Shown here: piece after piece, positions 37,589-46,139 of the stretch
How positions within the stretch are numbered: the first letter of the stretch is position 1
Layout: every line of letters begins with the position of its first letter
Made by a program: the position numbers and the translations under genes
Assembly: GCA_030691075.1 (NCBI GenBank)
Contig: JAUYFI010000184.1
Span: forward strand, 1 to 64,000
Length of the DNA: 64,000 bases
Reading direction: 5' to 3'
Source: Sulfurisoma sp.
GTDB taxonomy: Bacteria; Pseudomonadota; Gammaproteobacteria; Burkholderiales; Rhodocyclaceae
The notes under the pieces: model-generated
What the model was told of the DNA's origin: nothing
Seen by the model: only the letters and a program-made list of their open reading frames with translations
Database searches by the model: none

Positions 37589-37827
37589 TGCCACTGTTCC
37601 CGCAGGTCGTCACGGGTGTAGGCGACCGGATCGTTCTCCATGCCGCGTAGCGCCTGCGCCATTGCCATATTGGAGAACTCGGCATCGGTCCAGTCACCGT
37701 GGGCAGGGGAGCGCGCGCCGCCCATGCTTCCGACACGAGCAGCGAGAAACTCGACAAAGTCGAAGACTTCGGCCTGCTTTTCGCTCGGCAGGGCTTGCAG
37801 CCGCTCGATCAGTTCAGCGTATCCCAT
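37585..37827 (-). CDS. DUF2281-type antitoxin
   Basis: An 80-residue protein beginning MGYAELIERLQALPSEKQAE then VFDFVEFLAAR, the DUF2281 pattern found in VapB-like antitoxins. Its C-terminal tail (DWTDAEFSNMAMAQALRGME) resembles toxin-binding segments of such proteins. It precedes and overlaps the PemK/MazF toxin gene by four bases. Confidence 0.8.
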   Translation of the reverse strand: MGYAELIERLQALPSEKQAEVFDFVEFLAARVGSMGGARSPAHGDWTDAEFSNMAMAQALRGMENDPVAYTRDDLREQWQ

Positions 37828-37914
37828 GCGTTGCTCCTGAAGTTCAATCGAGATGTTTGAAATAACGGGTCAATTGTAGCCCTTGACATGGCGCGCTTCT
37901 AGCCGTGGCGCACG

Positions 37915-37936
37915 GCCGATTCAAAAAACCGGCGCG
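37915..37936 (+). repeat. Dispersed short repeat, copy 12 (degenerate)
   Basis: GGCCGATTC, A-run, then CCGGCGCGGCAG; only the first half matches the core. Kept because the left flank is identical to that of copy 11. Confidence 0.4.
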
Positions 37937-37983
37937 GCAGCCAGCGCAGGGGCGATGGAAGATATGGATGGCAACGATTCCCG

Positions 37984-38008
37984 GAAAGTCGGCGCTGGCG
38001 GCACGGCG
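37984..38008 (+). repeat. Dispersed short repeat, copy 13
   Basis: GAAA then GTCGGCGCTGGCGGCACGG, in the non-coding stretch before the AAA ATPase gene. Confidence 0.8.
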
Positions 38009-38155
38009 GAGCAGCAAAAGCCAAAGGGGTCAGTGCCACCTGGATTCATCGACACCCTGGATGGCTCGTCGCGGCCTTGCGTTGCCGAGCAGAAGATTGA
38101 CCCGCCCCCGGTTTTTGTTTATCCTGCAAATCAAACGTCAGGCGATTGAAAAACG

Positions 38156-39331
38156 GTGATAATTCGGCGGCACATTGAGGACAGGGTTCGCGCCCGGCTG
38201 GCGGCAAGCCCGGCGGTGGCGCTGCTCGGCCCGCGCCAGGTGGGCAAGACCACGCTGGCCCGGCAGATCGCGGCCGACTGGCCTGGCGGGGCGGTCTATC
38301 TCGACCTCGAGCGCCCGGCCGACCGCCGCAAGCTGGAAGACGCCGATGCCTACCTGCGCGAGCAGCGGGGCAAGCTGGTCGTGATCGACGAAATCCACCG
38401 TGCCCCGAACATCTTCGAGGTGCTGCGCGGCGTCATCGACGAACGTCGCGCGGCGGGCGAGCGCCATGGTCACTTCCTGCTGCTCGGCTCGGCCGCGCTC
38501 GAGCTGATGCGCCAGACCTCCGAGACGCTGGCGGGGCGCATCGCCTATCTCGACATCGCACCGCTGACGCTGGCCGAGGCGCAGGGCGCGGGCATCGGCG
38601 AAAACGCGCTCTGGCTGCGCGGCGGCTTTCCCGAGAGCCTGCTGGCCGCCGATGACGCCGCCAGCCTCGACTGGCGGCGCGACTTCATCCGCTCCTATCT
38701 CGAGCGCGACGTGCCCATGTTCGCGCCGCGCCTGCCGGCCGAAACGGTCGGCCGCCTGTGGTCCATGCTGGCGCACCAGCAGGGCGGCCTGCTCAACCAG
38801 GCCCGCCTGGCCGGCAGCCTGGGCGTATCGGCGCCCGCCGTCGGCCGCTACATCGACCTGCTGGCCGACCTGAAGCTGGTGCGGCGCCTGCCGCCGTGGA
38901 GCGGCAATGCGGGCAAGCGACTCGTCAAGGCGCCCAAGGTGTTCATCCGCGACAGCGGCATCGTGCATGCACTGCTCGAACTGGAGCGGCGCGACGAGGT
39001 CGTCGGCCACCCGGTCGCCGGGCCGAGCTACGAAGGCATGGCGATCGAGAACCTGATCGAGGCCGCCGGCGAGCGCCGCACGGCCTGTTTCTACCGCACC
39101 CAGGACGGCGCGGAAATCGATCTTGTCCTCGTGCGCGGCGGCACGCCCGAGATCGCCGTCGAAATCAAGCGTTCGTCGGCGCCCGCGCCCGACAAGGGCT
39201 TCGCCATCGCCTGCGACGACCTCGGCATCCGTCAGCGCTTCGTGGCCTATCCTGGCACCGAGCGCTTCCCGCTGCGCCACGGCGCCCAGGCTGTCGGGCT
39301 GGGCGAGTTGGCCGAAATCCTCTCCCGATAA
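38156..39331 (+). CDS. AAA+ ATPase with DUF4143 domain
   Basis: A 391-residue ATPase of a widespread, poorly characterised family. Walker A is LLGPRQVGKTTLARQI near residues 23-38, and Walker B LVVIDEIHRAPN near 75. The C-terminal DUF4143 domain has FIRSYLERDVPMFAPRL, the winged-helix-like LAGSLGVSAPAVGRYIDLL and the nuclease-like YRTQDGAEIDLVLVRGG...AVEIKRSSAP (ExD...ExK pattern). The start is GTG 38156, without a clear ribosome binding site. Such genes are typical of accessory islands. The next gene follows after 12 bases. Confidence 0.88.
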   Translation: MIIRRHIEDRVRARLAASPAVALLGPRQVGKTTLARQIAADWPGGAVYLDLERPADRRKLEDADAYLREQRGKLVVIDEIHRAPNIFEVLRGVIDERRAAGERHGHFLLLGSAALELMRQTSETLAGRIAYLDIAPLTLAEAQGAGIGENALWLRGGFPESLLAADDAASLDWRRDFIRSYLERDVPMFAPRLPAETVGRLWSMLAHQQGGLLNQARLAGSLGVSAPAVGRYIDLLADLKLVRRLPPWSGNAGKRLVKAPKVFIRDSGIVHALLELERRDEVVGHPVAGPSYEGMAIENLIEAAGERRTACFYRTQDGAEIDLVLVRGGTPEIAVEIKRSSAPAPDKGFAIACDDLGIRQRFVAYPGTERFPLRHGAQAVGLGELAEILSR

Positions 39332-39343
39332 CCAGGATTCGAC

Positions 39344-40084
39344 ATGAAACGCATCGTCATCATCGGCGCCACCTCGGCCATCGCCCACGCGGCGGCACGC
39401 CTCTGGGCAGGTCAGGGGGCGGCGCTCTTTCTCGTCGGCCGCAATCCCGGGCGGCTCGAGGCCAATGCCGCCGACCTGCGCGTGCGCGGCGCGGCGAGCG
39501 TCGTCGTGCATGCGATGGACGCGACCGACGACGCGGCCCATGCGCCGATGCTGGCGGCGGCAATCGCCGCGCTCGGCGGCATCGACGTCGCGCTGATCGC
39601 CCACGGCACGCTGCCCGATCAGCGCCAATGCGAAACCGACCTCGTCCGCCTGCGCGCCGAGATCGACACCAACGGCGTCTCGGTCTGCCTGCTCTCCCAA
39701 TTGTTCGCCAACCAGTTCGCGGGGCAAGGCGGCGGCACTCTGGCGGTGATCGGCTCGGTCGCGGGCGACCGCGGGCGCCAGAGCAACTATGTCTATGGCG
39801 CGGCGAAGGGCATGGTGGCGCGTTTCCTCGAAGGCCTGCGCAACCGCCTGGCGAAATCCGGCGTGCGGGTGCTGCTCATCAAGCCGGGCTTCGTCGATAC
39901 GCCGATGACCGCGGCCTTCGACAAGAAGGGACTGCTCTGGGCGCAGCCGGAAGCGGTGGCCGCGGGCATGCTCAAGGCCATCGCCGGCGGCAAGGACGTC
40001 GTCTATCTGCCAGGGTTCTGGCGCGTCATCATGCTGGTCATCCGCCACGTGCCGGAGCGTCTTTTCAAGCGCCTTTCCCTCTGA
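39344..40084 (+). CDS. Short-chain dehydrogenase, DprE2-like
   Basis: NAD(P)-dependent reductase of 246 residues. The Rossmann motif is IIGATSAIAHAAARLWAGQG at residues 6-25, the substrate-site serine in VIGSVAGDRG near 138, and the catalytic YVYGAAKG (Tyr-xxx-Lys) near 150. The variant GATSAIA and the C-terminal PGFWRVIMLVIRHVPERLF match the SDR that partners DprE1-like oxidases. Together they would oxidise and re-reduce a polyprenyl-phosphate sugar. Its partner is separated from it by the toxin-antitoxin island, so the former operon appears to have been split. Confidence 0.85.
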   Translation: MKRIVIIGATSAIAHAAARLWAGQGAALFLVGRNPGRLEANAADLRVRGAASVVVHAMDATDDAAHAPMLAAAIAALGGIDVALIAHGTLPDQRQCETDLVRLRAEIDTNGVSVCLLSQLFANQFAGQGGGTLAVIGSVAGDRGRQSNYVYGAAKGMVARFLEGLRNRLAKSGVRVLLIKPGFVDTPMTAAFDKKGLLWAQPEAVAAGMLKAIAGGKDVVYLPGFWRVIMLVIRHVPERLFKRLSL

Positions 40085-40219
40085 TACGCCCGCCTCGCCC
40101 CGTGCCGGAAGACCCTATTCGTCCCATGCCTTTGCTGGTGCGTCGGCGCACGGCGAGGTAACATCCACACGGCGAGGAACATGGCGACTGGCCATGTTTC
40201 TCCGACAGGGAGAAAAGGC
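40085..40219. promoter_or_regulatory. Leader of the signalling cluster
   Basis: 135 non-coding bases before the first kinase gene. TAACAT at 40159-40164 could be a -10 box. An 8-bp inverted repeat AACATGGC / GCCATGTT (40178-40185, 40191-40198) lies just downstream and could act as operator or leader hairpin. Confidence 0.35.
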
Positions 40220-42367
40220 ATGGGGGACGTTCGTCGGGAAATCTTCATCGTGGATGACGACCTCGTCGCTCGTGCGATCGTCCATGAACAGATCGCGTCC
40301 CTCGGCCATGCGGTCATCGAATGTGAAAACGGCGCCGATTTCCTGGCGGCGCTGTCGCGCTCGCCGGACATCGTGCTGCTGGACATAGAAATGCCGGGAA
40401 TGAACGGCTTTGCCGTCTGTCGGGCGCTGCGCGCGGCGGGATACACCAATACCGAAGTCATTTTCATCTCGGGGCACGACGATCTGGAGACGCGGCTGGC
40501 CGCCTACGACGCCGGCGGCAACGACTTTATCGCCAAGCCCGTGCCGACAGCCGACCTGTTGCAGAAGCTGGCCGTGGCCGAGCGCGTGCTGGCCCACGCC
40601 GCCGGGCCGGCGGGCCAGCGGCGGCCGATCGTCGCGAACGCCGGGGCTGGCCTCGGCCAGATGGGCATGTTGCAGGCGGTGCTGCAACGGTTTTCCGCGT
40701 GCATGGACCTGGTATCGGTGGTGGACGTGGTGCTGGCCGACCTGGCGGGTCTCGAACTGCAAGGAGTCGTTCAGGCGCAGATGCCCGGGCAGACCTTGTT
40801 GCGCAGCACCAAGGGACATGCCAGCGAACTCGAGGCCTCCCTGGTTGCCCGCATGGCGACCATGGGACGGATGACCCTGCATGGCAGCCGCATGTCGATC
40901 GCCGAGGATCATGTGCTGCTGCTGATCCACGGCCTGCCGATCGACAATCCGAGTCTGTTCGGCCGCTTGCGCGAGCATTTCGCCACGCTGGTCAAGGGCG
41001 CCGAGGCGCGGATCGTCGCCATCATTCGCGGCCAGGCCGGCAGCGGCCGGATCGAAGGCCGGCCGAGCGACATTGCCAGTCACGCCGATGCCAACGATCT
41101 GCGGCTGGCGCTGGCGCTGGAAGCGGCCAACGCGGGACTGTGGGACTGGGACATCCCCTCGGGCAACGCCTATCTTTCCGCCAGCTTCTTCAGGATGCTC
41201 GGCTACCAGCCCGACGAATTCCCCGCCACATTCGTCGGCTGGACGGCGCGGGTCCATCCCGACGACATGCCCGCGCTTATTGGACAGATCGCGGATCTTT
41301 CCGATGCGGAGAAGGATCGCTTCGAGATCGAATTCCGCATGGCCAGGAAAGACGGCGCGTGGCGCTGGATGCATGCCCGCGGCACGACCACCGAGCGCGA
41401 CGCCGAGGGCTTCCCGACGCGCGTCATCGGCATCAATCTGGACGTGACGGAGGCCAGGGAGCGCAACGACCGGCTGCGGCTGGCGCTGGAGCGGCAGACG
41501 CAGCTCAACCGCAAGCTCGAGGATGCCCAGACCCAGTTGCTGCAATCGGAGAAGATGGCTTCCATCGGCCAGCTCGCGGCGGGCGTGGCGCACGAGCTCA
41601 ACAATCCGATCGGCTTCGTCCATTCCAACCTCGGCGCGCTGGAAAAATACGTCAAGGCTGTCTTCGAGATCGCCGCCGCCTACGAAGAGCTGGACGCCAA
41701 CCCCGGCTGTGCCGGCCCGGCACTCGACCGGGTCAGGCAACTGAAACAGGCGTGCGACTACGACTATGTGAAGGAAGACGTCGCGCAGCTGATGAGCGAA
41801 TCGAAGGACGGCCTCATGCGGGTGCGCAAGATCGTCCAGGACCTGAAGGATTTCTCGCGCGTCGACAGCGTCGACTGGCAGTGGGCAAACCTGCATCAGG
41901 GCATCGACTCGACCCTCAACATCGTCGCCAACGAACTCAAGTACCACTGCACGGTGGTCAAGGAATACGGCGAACTGCCCGAGGTTTGTTGCCTGCCGTC
42001 CCAGCTCAACCAGGTCTTCATGAACCTGCTGGTGAATGCCGCCCACGCCATCGAGGGCAAGGGCGAGGGCAAGGGCAAGGGCACCATCACCATCCGCAGC
42101 GGCCGGCGCGAGAACGAAGTCTGGATTTCCTTCAGCGACACGGGCAAGGGCATTGCGCCGGAGAATCTCGGCCGCATCTTCGATCCGTTCTTCACCACCA
42201 AGCCGGTGGGCAAGGGCACCGGCCTGGGCCTGTCGCTGGCCTATGGTATCGTCAAGAAACATCAGGGCCGGATCGAGGTGGCGAGCGAGGTCGGCCAGGG
42301 GACGACGTTCACCCTCGTCGTCCCGATCAAGCCCGTGGTGGAAACGAGCGGGGAAGCGACAGCATGA
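40220..42367 (+). CDS. Hybrid sensor kinase: REC, unknown domain, PAS, histidine kinase
   Basis: A 715-residue cytoplasmic protein with no membrane helix. An N-terminal receiver domain (phospho-Asp55 in LLDIEMPGM, conserved Lys in FIAKPV) is followed by an unrecognised region (about 130-290), then a PAS domain with PAC extension ([17 protein letters not shown] near 310). The kinase core has phospho-His458 in [14 protein letters not shown] and ATP-binding N, G1, G2 boxes ([39 protein letters not shown]). It opens a tight run of signalling genes; its stop overlaps the next start (ATGA). A receiver placed before the kinase suggests it is itself an acceptor in a relay. Confidence 0.9.
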   Translation: MGDVRREIFIVDDDLVARAIVHEQIASLGHAVIECENGADFLAALSRSPDIVLLDIEMPGMNGFAVCRALRAAGYTNTEVIFISGHDDLETRLAAYDAGGNDFIAKPVPTADLLQKLAVAERVLAHAAGPAGQRRPIVANAGAGLGQMGMLQAVLQRFSACMDLVSVVDVVLADLAGLELQGVVQAQMPGQTLLRSTKGHASELEASLVARMATMGRMTLHGSRMSIAEDHVLLLIHGLPIDNPSLFGRLREHFATLVKGAEARIVAIIRGQAGSGRIEGRPSDIASHADANDLRLALALEAANAGLWDWDIPSGNAYLSASFFRMLGYQPDEFPATFVGWTARVHPDDMPALIGQIADLSDAEKDRFEIEFRMARKDGAWRWMHARGTTTERDAEGFPTRVIGINLDVTEARERNDRLRLALERQTQLNRKLEDAQTQLLQSEKMASIGQLAAGVAHELNNPIGFVHSNLGALEKYVKAVFEIAAAYEELDANPGCAGPALDRVRQLKQACDYDYVKEDVAQLMSESKDGLMRVRKIVQDLKDFSRVDSVDWQWANLHQGIDSTLNIVANELKYHCTVVKEYGELPEVCCLPSQLNQVFMNLLVNAAHAIEGKGEGKGKGTITIRSGRRENEVWISFSDTGKGIAPENLGRIFDPFFTTKPVGKGTGLGLSLAYGIVKKHQGRIEVASEVGQGTTFTLVVPIKPVVETSGEATA

Positions 42368-43743
42368 GCGAAGCGGAACAGCAGTTCACATTGCTCTTCG
42401 TCGATGACGAGCCGAACATCCTGTCGTCCCTGCGCCGCCTGTTCAAGGCGACCGGCTATGGCGTGCTCACCGCCGGCGGTGGCGCCGAGGGGCTGGAAGT
42501 TCTCGCCCGCGAGAAGGTCGACCTGATCGTTTCCGACATGCGCATGCCGGAGATGGATGGCGCCCAGTTTCTGGAGCAGGCGCGCGCGCGCTGGCCCCAT
42601 GTCGCGCGCATCCTGCTGACGGGCTACGCGGATATAGGCTCGACCATCGACGCCATCAACCGCGGCGAGATCTACCGCTATATTTCCAAGCCCTGGGACG
42701 ACAACGAGATACTGCTGACGGTGCGCGGGGCGCTCGAGCACCAGCGGCTGAAAAGCGAGAACGAGCGCCTGCTGGCGCTGACCCGGCGGCAGAACGAGGA
42801 GCTGAAGGATCTCAACGCCGGCCTCGAGCGGAAAGTGGCCGAGCGCACGGCGGAATTGCAGGAGACCCTGAATTCCCTCGATCGCGCCCACAAGCAGCTT
42901 CACCAGGGCTTCATGTCCACGGTGCGGATTTTCGCCGGCCTGATCGAGATGCGCGGCGGCAAGCTGGCCGGCCATTCGCGGCGGGTGGCCGAGCATGCGC
43001 GCCAGGTGGCGCAGGCGCTCGGCCTCGGCGAGAAGGAACAGCAGGACATGCTGCTGGCGGGGTTGCTGCACGACATCGGCAAGATCAGCCTGCCGGACGA
43101 CCTGCTCAACCGGCCGTTCAACGGTCTGCCGCCGGATCAGCAGGCGCTGGTGATGCAGCATCCGGCCAGGGGTCAGCAGGCGCTGATTGGAGTGGAACAG
43201 CTTGCCAATGCCGCCAAGATCATTCGCCACCATCACGAGTGCATGGACGGATCGGGTTATCCCGACCGCTTGTCCGGGCTGGCGATTCCGATCGGCGCGC
43301 GCATCCTGGCGGTGACCAACGAGTACGACGCCTTGCAGATGGGCACGCTGACCCTGCAGGCGATGACCTCGGTCAAGGCGCTGGAATTCATCATGACCTA
43401 TCGCGGCCGGCGCTACGATCCGACGGTGGTGGATGCCTTCAAGACGGTGCTGGCCGGGCCGGCCGGCGGCGCCGAGCATGCCGTGCGGCAGGGCATCGGG
43501 GTTGGCGTCATGCGGGACGCGCCCCACGAGAAGCCGCAGCGGCACTGGAAGGAGATATCCCTGCATCCGTCCAAGCTCAAGCCCGGCATGACGCTGAGCC
43601 GCAAGTTGATGCACGAGCACGGCTATCTGCTGCTGGCCGCGGGCCAGCACCTCGACGAGCTGGTGATCGAACAGTTGCAGAAGATGGAGAATGAGACGGA
43701 GAATCCCATCACCGTCCATATTCGCGTGGAGGACAGGTCATGA
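42364..43743 (+). CDS. Response regulator with HD-GYP c-di-GMP phosphodiesterase
   Basis: A 459-residue RpfG-like regulator. The receiver domain has DLIVSDMRMPEMDG and the class-typical RYISKPWDD end. A coiled coil follows (about 130-175, ERKVAERTAELQETL). The HD-GYP domain contains His236-Asp237 in LLHDIGKISLPDDLL and HHHECMDGSGYPD near residue 298, so the catalytic residues are intact. After this comes a C-terminal domain of about 80 residues (HPSKLKPGMTLSRKLMHEHG). It should degrade c-di-GMP when phosphorylated. It overlaps both neighbours by four bases. Confidence 0.92.
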   Translation: MSEAEQQFTLLFVDDEPNILSSLRRLFKATGYGVLTAGGGAEGLEVLAREKVDLIVSDMRMPEMDGAQFLEQARARWPHVARILLTGYADIGSTIDAINRGEIYRYISKPWDDNEILLTVRGALEHQRLKSENERLLALTRRQNEELKDLNAGLERKVAERTAELQETLNSLDRAHKQLHQGFMSTVRIFAGLIEMRGGKLAGHSRRVAEHARQVAQALGLGEKEQQDMLLAGLLHDIGKISLPDDLLNRPFNGLPPDQQALVMQHPARGQQALIGVEQLANAAKIIRHHHECMDGSGYPDRLSGLAIPIGARILAVTNEYDALQMGTLTLQAMTSVKALEFIMTYRGRRYDPTVVDAFKTVLAGPAGGAEHAVRQGIGVGVMRDAPHEKPQRHWKEISLHPSKLKPGMTLSRKLMHEHGYLLLAAGQHLDELVIEQLQKMENETENPITVHIRVEDRS

Positions 43744-44279
43744 ACAGCCGCGTACTGATCGTCGATGACGAGGAAGCGATACTCAACGCACTGCGCCGCC
43801 TGTTGCGGATCGCACCGTGCACTTACGGGCGCCTGAGCTACCGGCTCGAGGTCGAAACCTTCTCCTCTCCCGTCGCGGCGCTGGCGCGCGCCGGCGAAGC
43901 GAGCTTCGACCTGGTCCTGAGCGATTACCGCATGCCGGAAATGGATGGCGTGGCGTTCCTTTCCCGCGTCAAGGAACTGCAACCCGACGCCGAGCGCCTG
44001 GTGCTGTCGGGCTATGCCGATCTCGACGCCATCATGCGCGCCTTCGACCAGGCGCAGATATTCCGTTTCGTCGCCAAGCCCTGGAATGACTACATTCTGC
44101 TGTCGACCATCGCCGAAGCGCTCAATCACCGCGACATCGTGCTCGAGAATCGGCAACTGGTGCAGGCGGCGCGGGGACAAGGCGCCGGCGCGCCCGTGCC
44201 GCCCGCCGCCGCGGATGCCGTGCCGCCGATCCGCTGGGGGCCGGACGGTTCGGTTCGTGACAGTTCGTCCGACACATAA
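43740..44279 (+). CDS. Single-domain response regulator with low-complexity tail
   Basis: A 179-residue receiver protein: VLIVDDEEAILNALRRLL at the start, phospho-site DLVLSDYRMPEMDG near residue 62 and FRFVAKPWNDYILL. An Ala/Pro-rich tail of about 45 residues has no recognisable output domain. It may serve as a phosphate shuttle or bind a partner directly, for example the GTPase encoded 13 bases downstream. The start overlaps the HD-GYP gene stop (ATGA). Confidence 0.88.
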   Translation: MNSRVLIVDDEEAILNALRRLLRIAPCTYGRLSYRLEVETFSSPVAALARAGEASFDLVLSDYRMPEMDGVAFLSRVKELQPDAERLVLSGYADLDAIMRAFDQAQIFRFVAKPWNDYILLSTIAEALNHRDIVLENRQLVQAARGQGAGAPVPPAAADAVPPIRWGPDGSVRDSSSDT

Positions 44280-44292
44280 GGAACGCAGCGAG

Positions 44293-44949
44293 ATGCCGGA
44301 CATCGAGAATGACCGCCTGACCTTCAAGCTGGTTTATTACGGCCCGGCCCAGAGCGGCAAGACCACGAACCTCATGCGCCTGCACGACCTGCTGGCGCCC
44401 GAGTTGAAGGGGGAGATGATGACCCTGGAGACCCAGGGCGACCGCACGCTCTTCTTCGACCTGCTGCCGCTGGGCTTCCGGGCGGCCTCCGGCCTGCTCG
44501 TCAAGCTGCGCCTGTTCACCGTGCCCGGTCAGGTGGCCCACGACGGCACGCGCAAGGCCGTGCTCTCGCGCGCGGACGGCGTCGTCTTCGTCGCGGACTC
44601 CCAGAAGACGCAGGAAATCAACAACGCGGAGTCCTTCAAGAACCTTGCCGAGAACGCCGCCCGCGTCGGCCTCGACTTCCAGCGCCTGCCCCTGGTGGTG
44701 CAGTTCAACAAGCGCGATCTGCCGGCCATCGTTTCAGAGGATGAGGTGCGCGCGCGCTGGTCCGGCGCCGTATCGTGGCCGCTGACTTTCGCCATGGCGC
44801 TGACGGGCGAGGGCGTGCGCGAGACCTTCGATGCGCTGCTGCGCGCCGTGTTCCGCCGATTCGCCGATGAACTCGAACTCGAGCGCCGCCACGGCCTGGA
44901 CGAGGCGGCCTTTGTCGCGGGGCTTCTTGGCGGCGGAGCGGCAACATGA
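44293..44949 (+). CDS. MglA-type small GTPase
   Basis: A 218-residue Ras-like GTPase closest to MglA, the polarity and motility switch of Myxococcus and others. It starts TFKLVYYGPAQSGKTTNLMR (Walker A, GPAQSGKT). The switch region reads LETQGDRTLFFDLLPLG and LFTVPGQVAHDGTRKAVL, followed by ADGVVFVADSQ and the guanine-specificity NKRDLP. No MglB (roadblock) GAP gene is adjacent. The neighbours are a response regulator upstream and a kinase that overlaps its stop, followed by a PilB-like ATPase, which suggests it positions or gates that motor. Confidence 0.9.
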   Translation: MPDIENDRLTFKLVYYGPAQSGKTTNLMRLHDLLAPELKGEMMTLETQGDRTLFFDLLPLGFRAASGLLVKLRLFTVPGQVAHDGTRKAVLSRADGVVFVADSQKTQEINNAESFKNLAENAARVGLDFQRLPLVVQFNKRDLPAIVSEDEVRARWSGAVSWPLTFAMALTGEGVRETFDALLRAVFRRFADELELERRHGLDEAAFVAGLLGGGAAT

Positions 44950-46139
44950 CCGGGGCCTTCGACCGCGAATTCACGCTCGCCGAGATATTGCCGGCGGCGA
45001 TGCTGGAGACGCTCGGCACGGCCCTGGCCAACCTGCTCGACGCCGACCTGGCCGTGCTCGATGCCGGCGGCGACGTCCTCTGGGGGCGCGCCCCGGCCGA
45101 TGCGTCGCGCGAGGCGTTTGTGCTGGAGATCGAACCCCTCGGCTATCTTGCCTCCGCCGCGTCGCCCGATCGTCTGCGGGCCGCCGCCGTCCTGCTGCGC
45201 CAGATGCTGGTGGCCCGCGCCCGCTACCTGATGGCCTGCGACCTGCACACCGACGCCATCGCCGCCGACTGGCAGGCGCTGCTGGAACGCAACCAGGCGC
45301 TGGCGGCCTCGGAGGCCCGCTACAAGGCGCTCTCCGAGGAACTGGAACAGCGCGTGCAGGATCAGGTCAGGCTGCTCGACGAGCGCACGCGCCAGCTCTA
45401 TCAGGCCGAGAAACTGGCCTCGGTGGGCCAGCTCGCGGCGGGCGTGGCGCACGAGATCAACAACCCGATCGGATTCGTGCGCAGCAACATCGCCAGCTTC
45501 GGCGGTTATCTGGAGAAATTCGCGGCGCTCAAGGCACGCCTCGCCGAAGGGCAGGCGGCCTGGAAGGACCTCGACCTCGACTTCGTGATCGAAGACGGCG
45601 CCGAGATCGTGAAAGACAGCCTGGAGGGCGTCGACCGCGTCGCCCGCATCGTGCGCGACCTCAGGGGATTTTCCAACGTCGACCGGCCGGAAGAGGAAAT
45701 AGTTGACTTGAACGACAGCCTGCGCGAGGCGATGAGCGTCTTTTCCGGACGGCTGCCACCCGGCGTCGAATTGCGCCAGGCGTTTTCCGCGTTGCCGCGC
45801 ATCCCGTGCCTGCCCGGCCATCTCAACCAGGTTTTCCTGCATCTGATCGAAAATGCCGTGCAGGCCGTCGCCGACACCGGCAAGCCCGGCACGGTGACGG
45901 TTTCGAGCCGGCCGGCGGAGGGCGGCATCGAGATCGCCGTCACCGACACGGGCGTCGGCATGTCGTCCGCGCAGCAGGCCCGCGCCTTCGAACCCTTCTA
46001 TACCACGCGCCCGGTCGGCAGCGGCACCGGCCTGGGGCTGACGGTGGCGCGAGGCATCGTCCAGGCGCATGATGGAAGGATTAGTATCGACAGCCAGCCT
46101 GGTTCGGGCGCCACGATAACCCTCTTCCTTCCGGCATGA
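44946..46139 (+). CDS. Cytoplasmic histidine kinase
   Basis: A 397-residue kinase without membrane helices. Residues 1-110 form an unassigned, possibly GAF-like input region (LLDADLAVLDAGGDVLWG). A coiled coil (115-155) leads to phospho-His169 in AAGVAHEINNPIGF. The ATP-binding domain shows HLIENAVQAVAD, VTDTGVGMSS and GTGLGLTVARGI. It is coupled by ATGA overlaps to the GTPase gene before it and the REC-ATPase fusion after it. The input signal may be the GTPase itself; that is inference from context only. Confidence 0.9.
   Translation: MTGAFDREFTLAEILPAAMLETLGTALANLLDADLAVLDAGGDVLWGRAPADASREAFVLEIEPLGYLASAASPDRLRAAAVLLRQMLVARARYLMACDLHTDAIAADWQALLERNQALAASEARYKALSEELEQRVQDQVRLLDERTRQLYQAEKLASVGQLAAGVAHEINNPIGFVRSNIASFGGYLEKFAALKARLAEGQAAWKDLDLDFVIEDGAEIVKDSLEGVDRVARIVRDLRGFSNVDRPEEEIVDLNDSLREAMSVFSGRLPPGVELRQAFSALPRIPCLPGHLNQVFLHLIENAVQAVADTGKPGTVTVSSRPAEGGIEIAVTDTGVGMSSAQQARAFEPFYTTRPVGSGTGLGLTVARGIVQAHDGRISIDSQPGSGATITLFLPA

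Larger units (their letters stand above)
37828..38155. other. Non-coding stretch upstream of the AAA ATPase gene
   Basis: 328 bases with no credible gene. It holds a degenerate repeat copy (GGCCGATTC then AAAAAACCGGCGCGG, near 37915-37936) and copy 13 at 37984. The flank GGCCGATTC before the A-run is shared with copy 11 at 36409-36417, hinting that the repeat unit is longer than its core. Confidence 0.6.
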
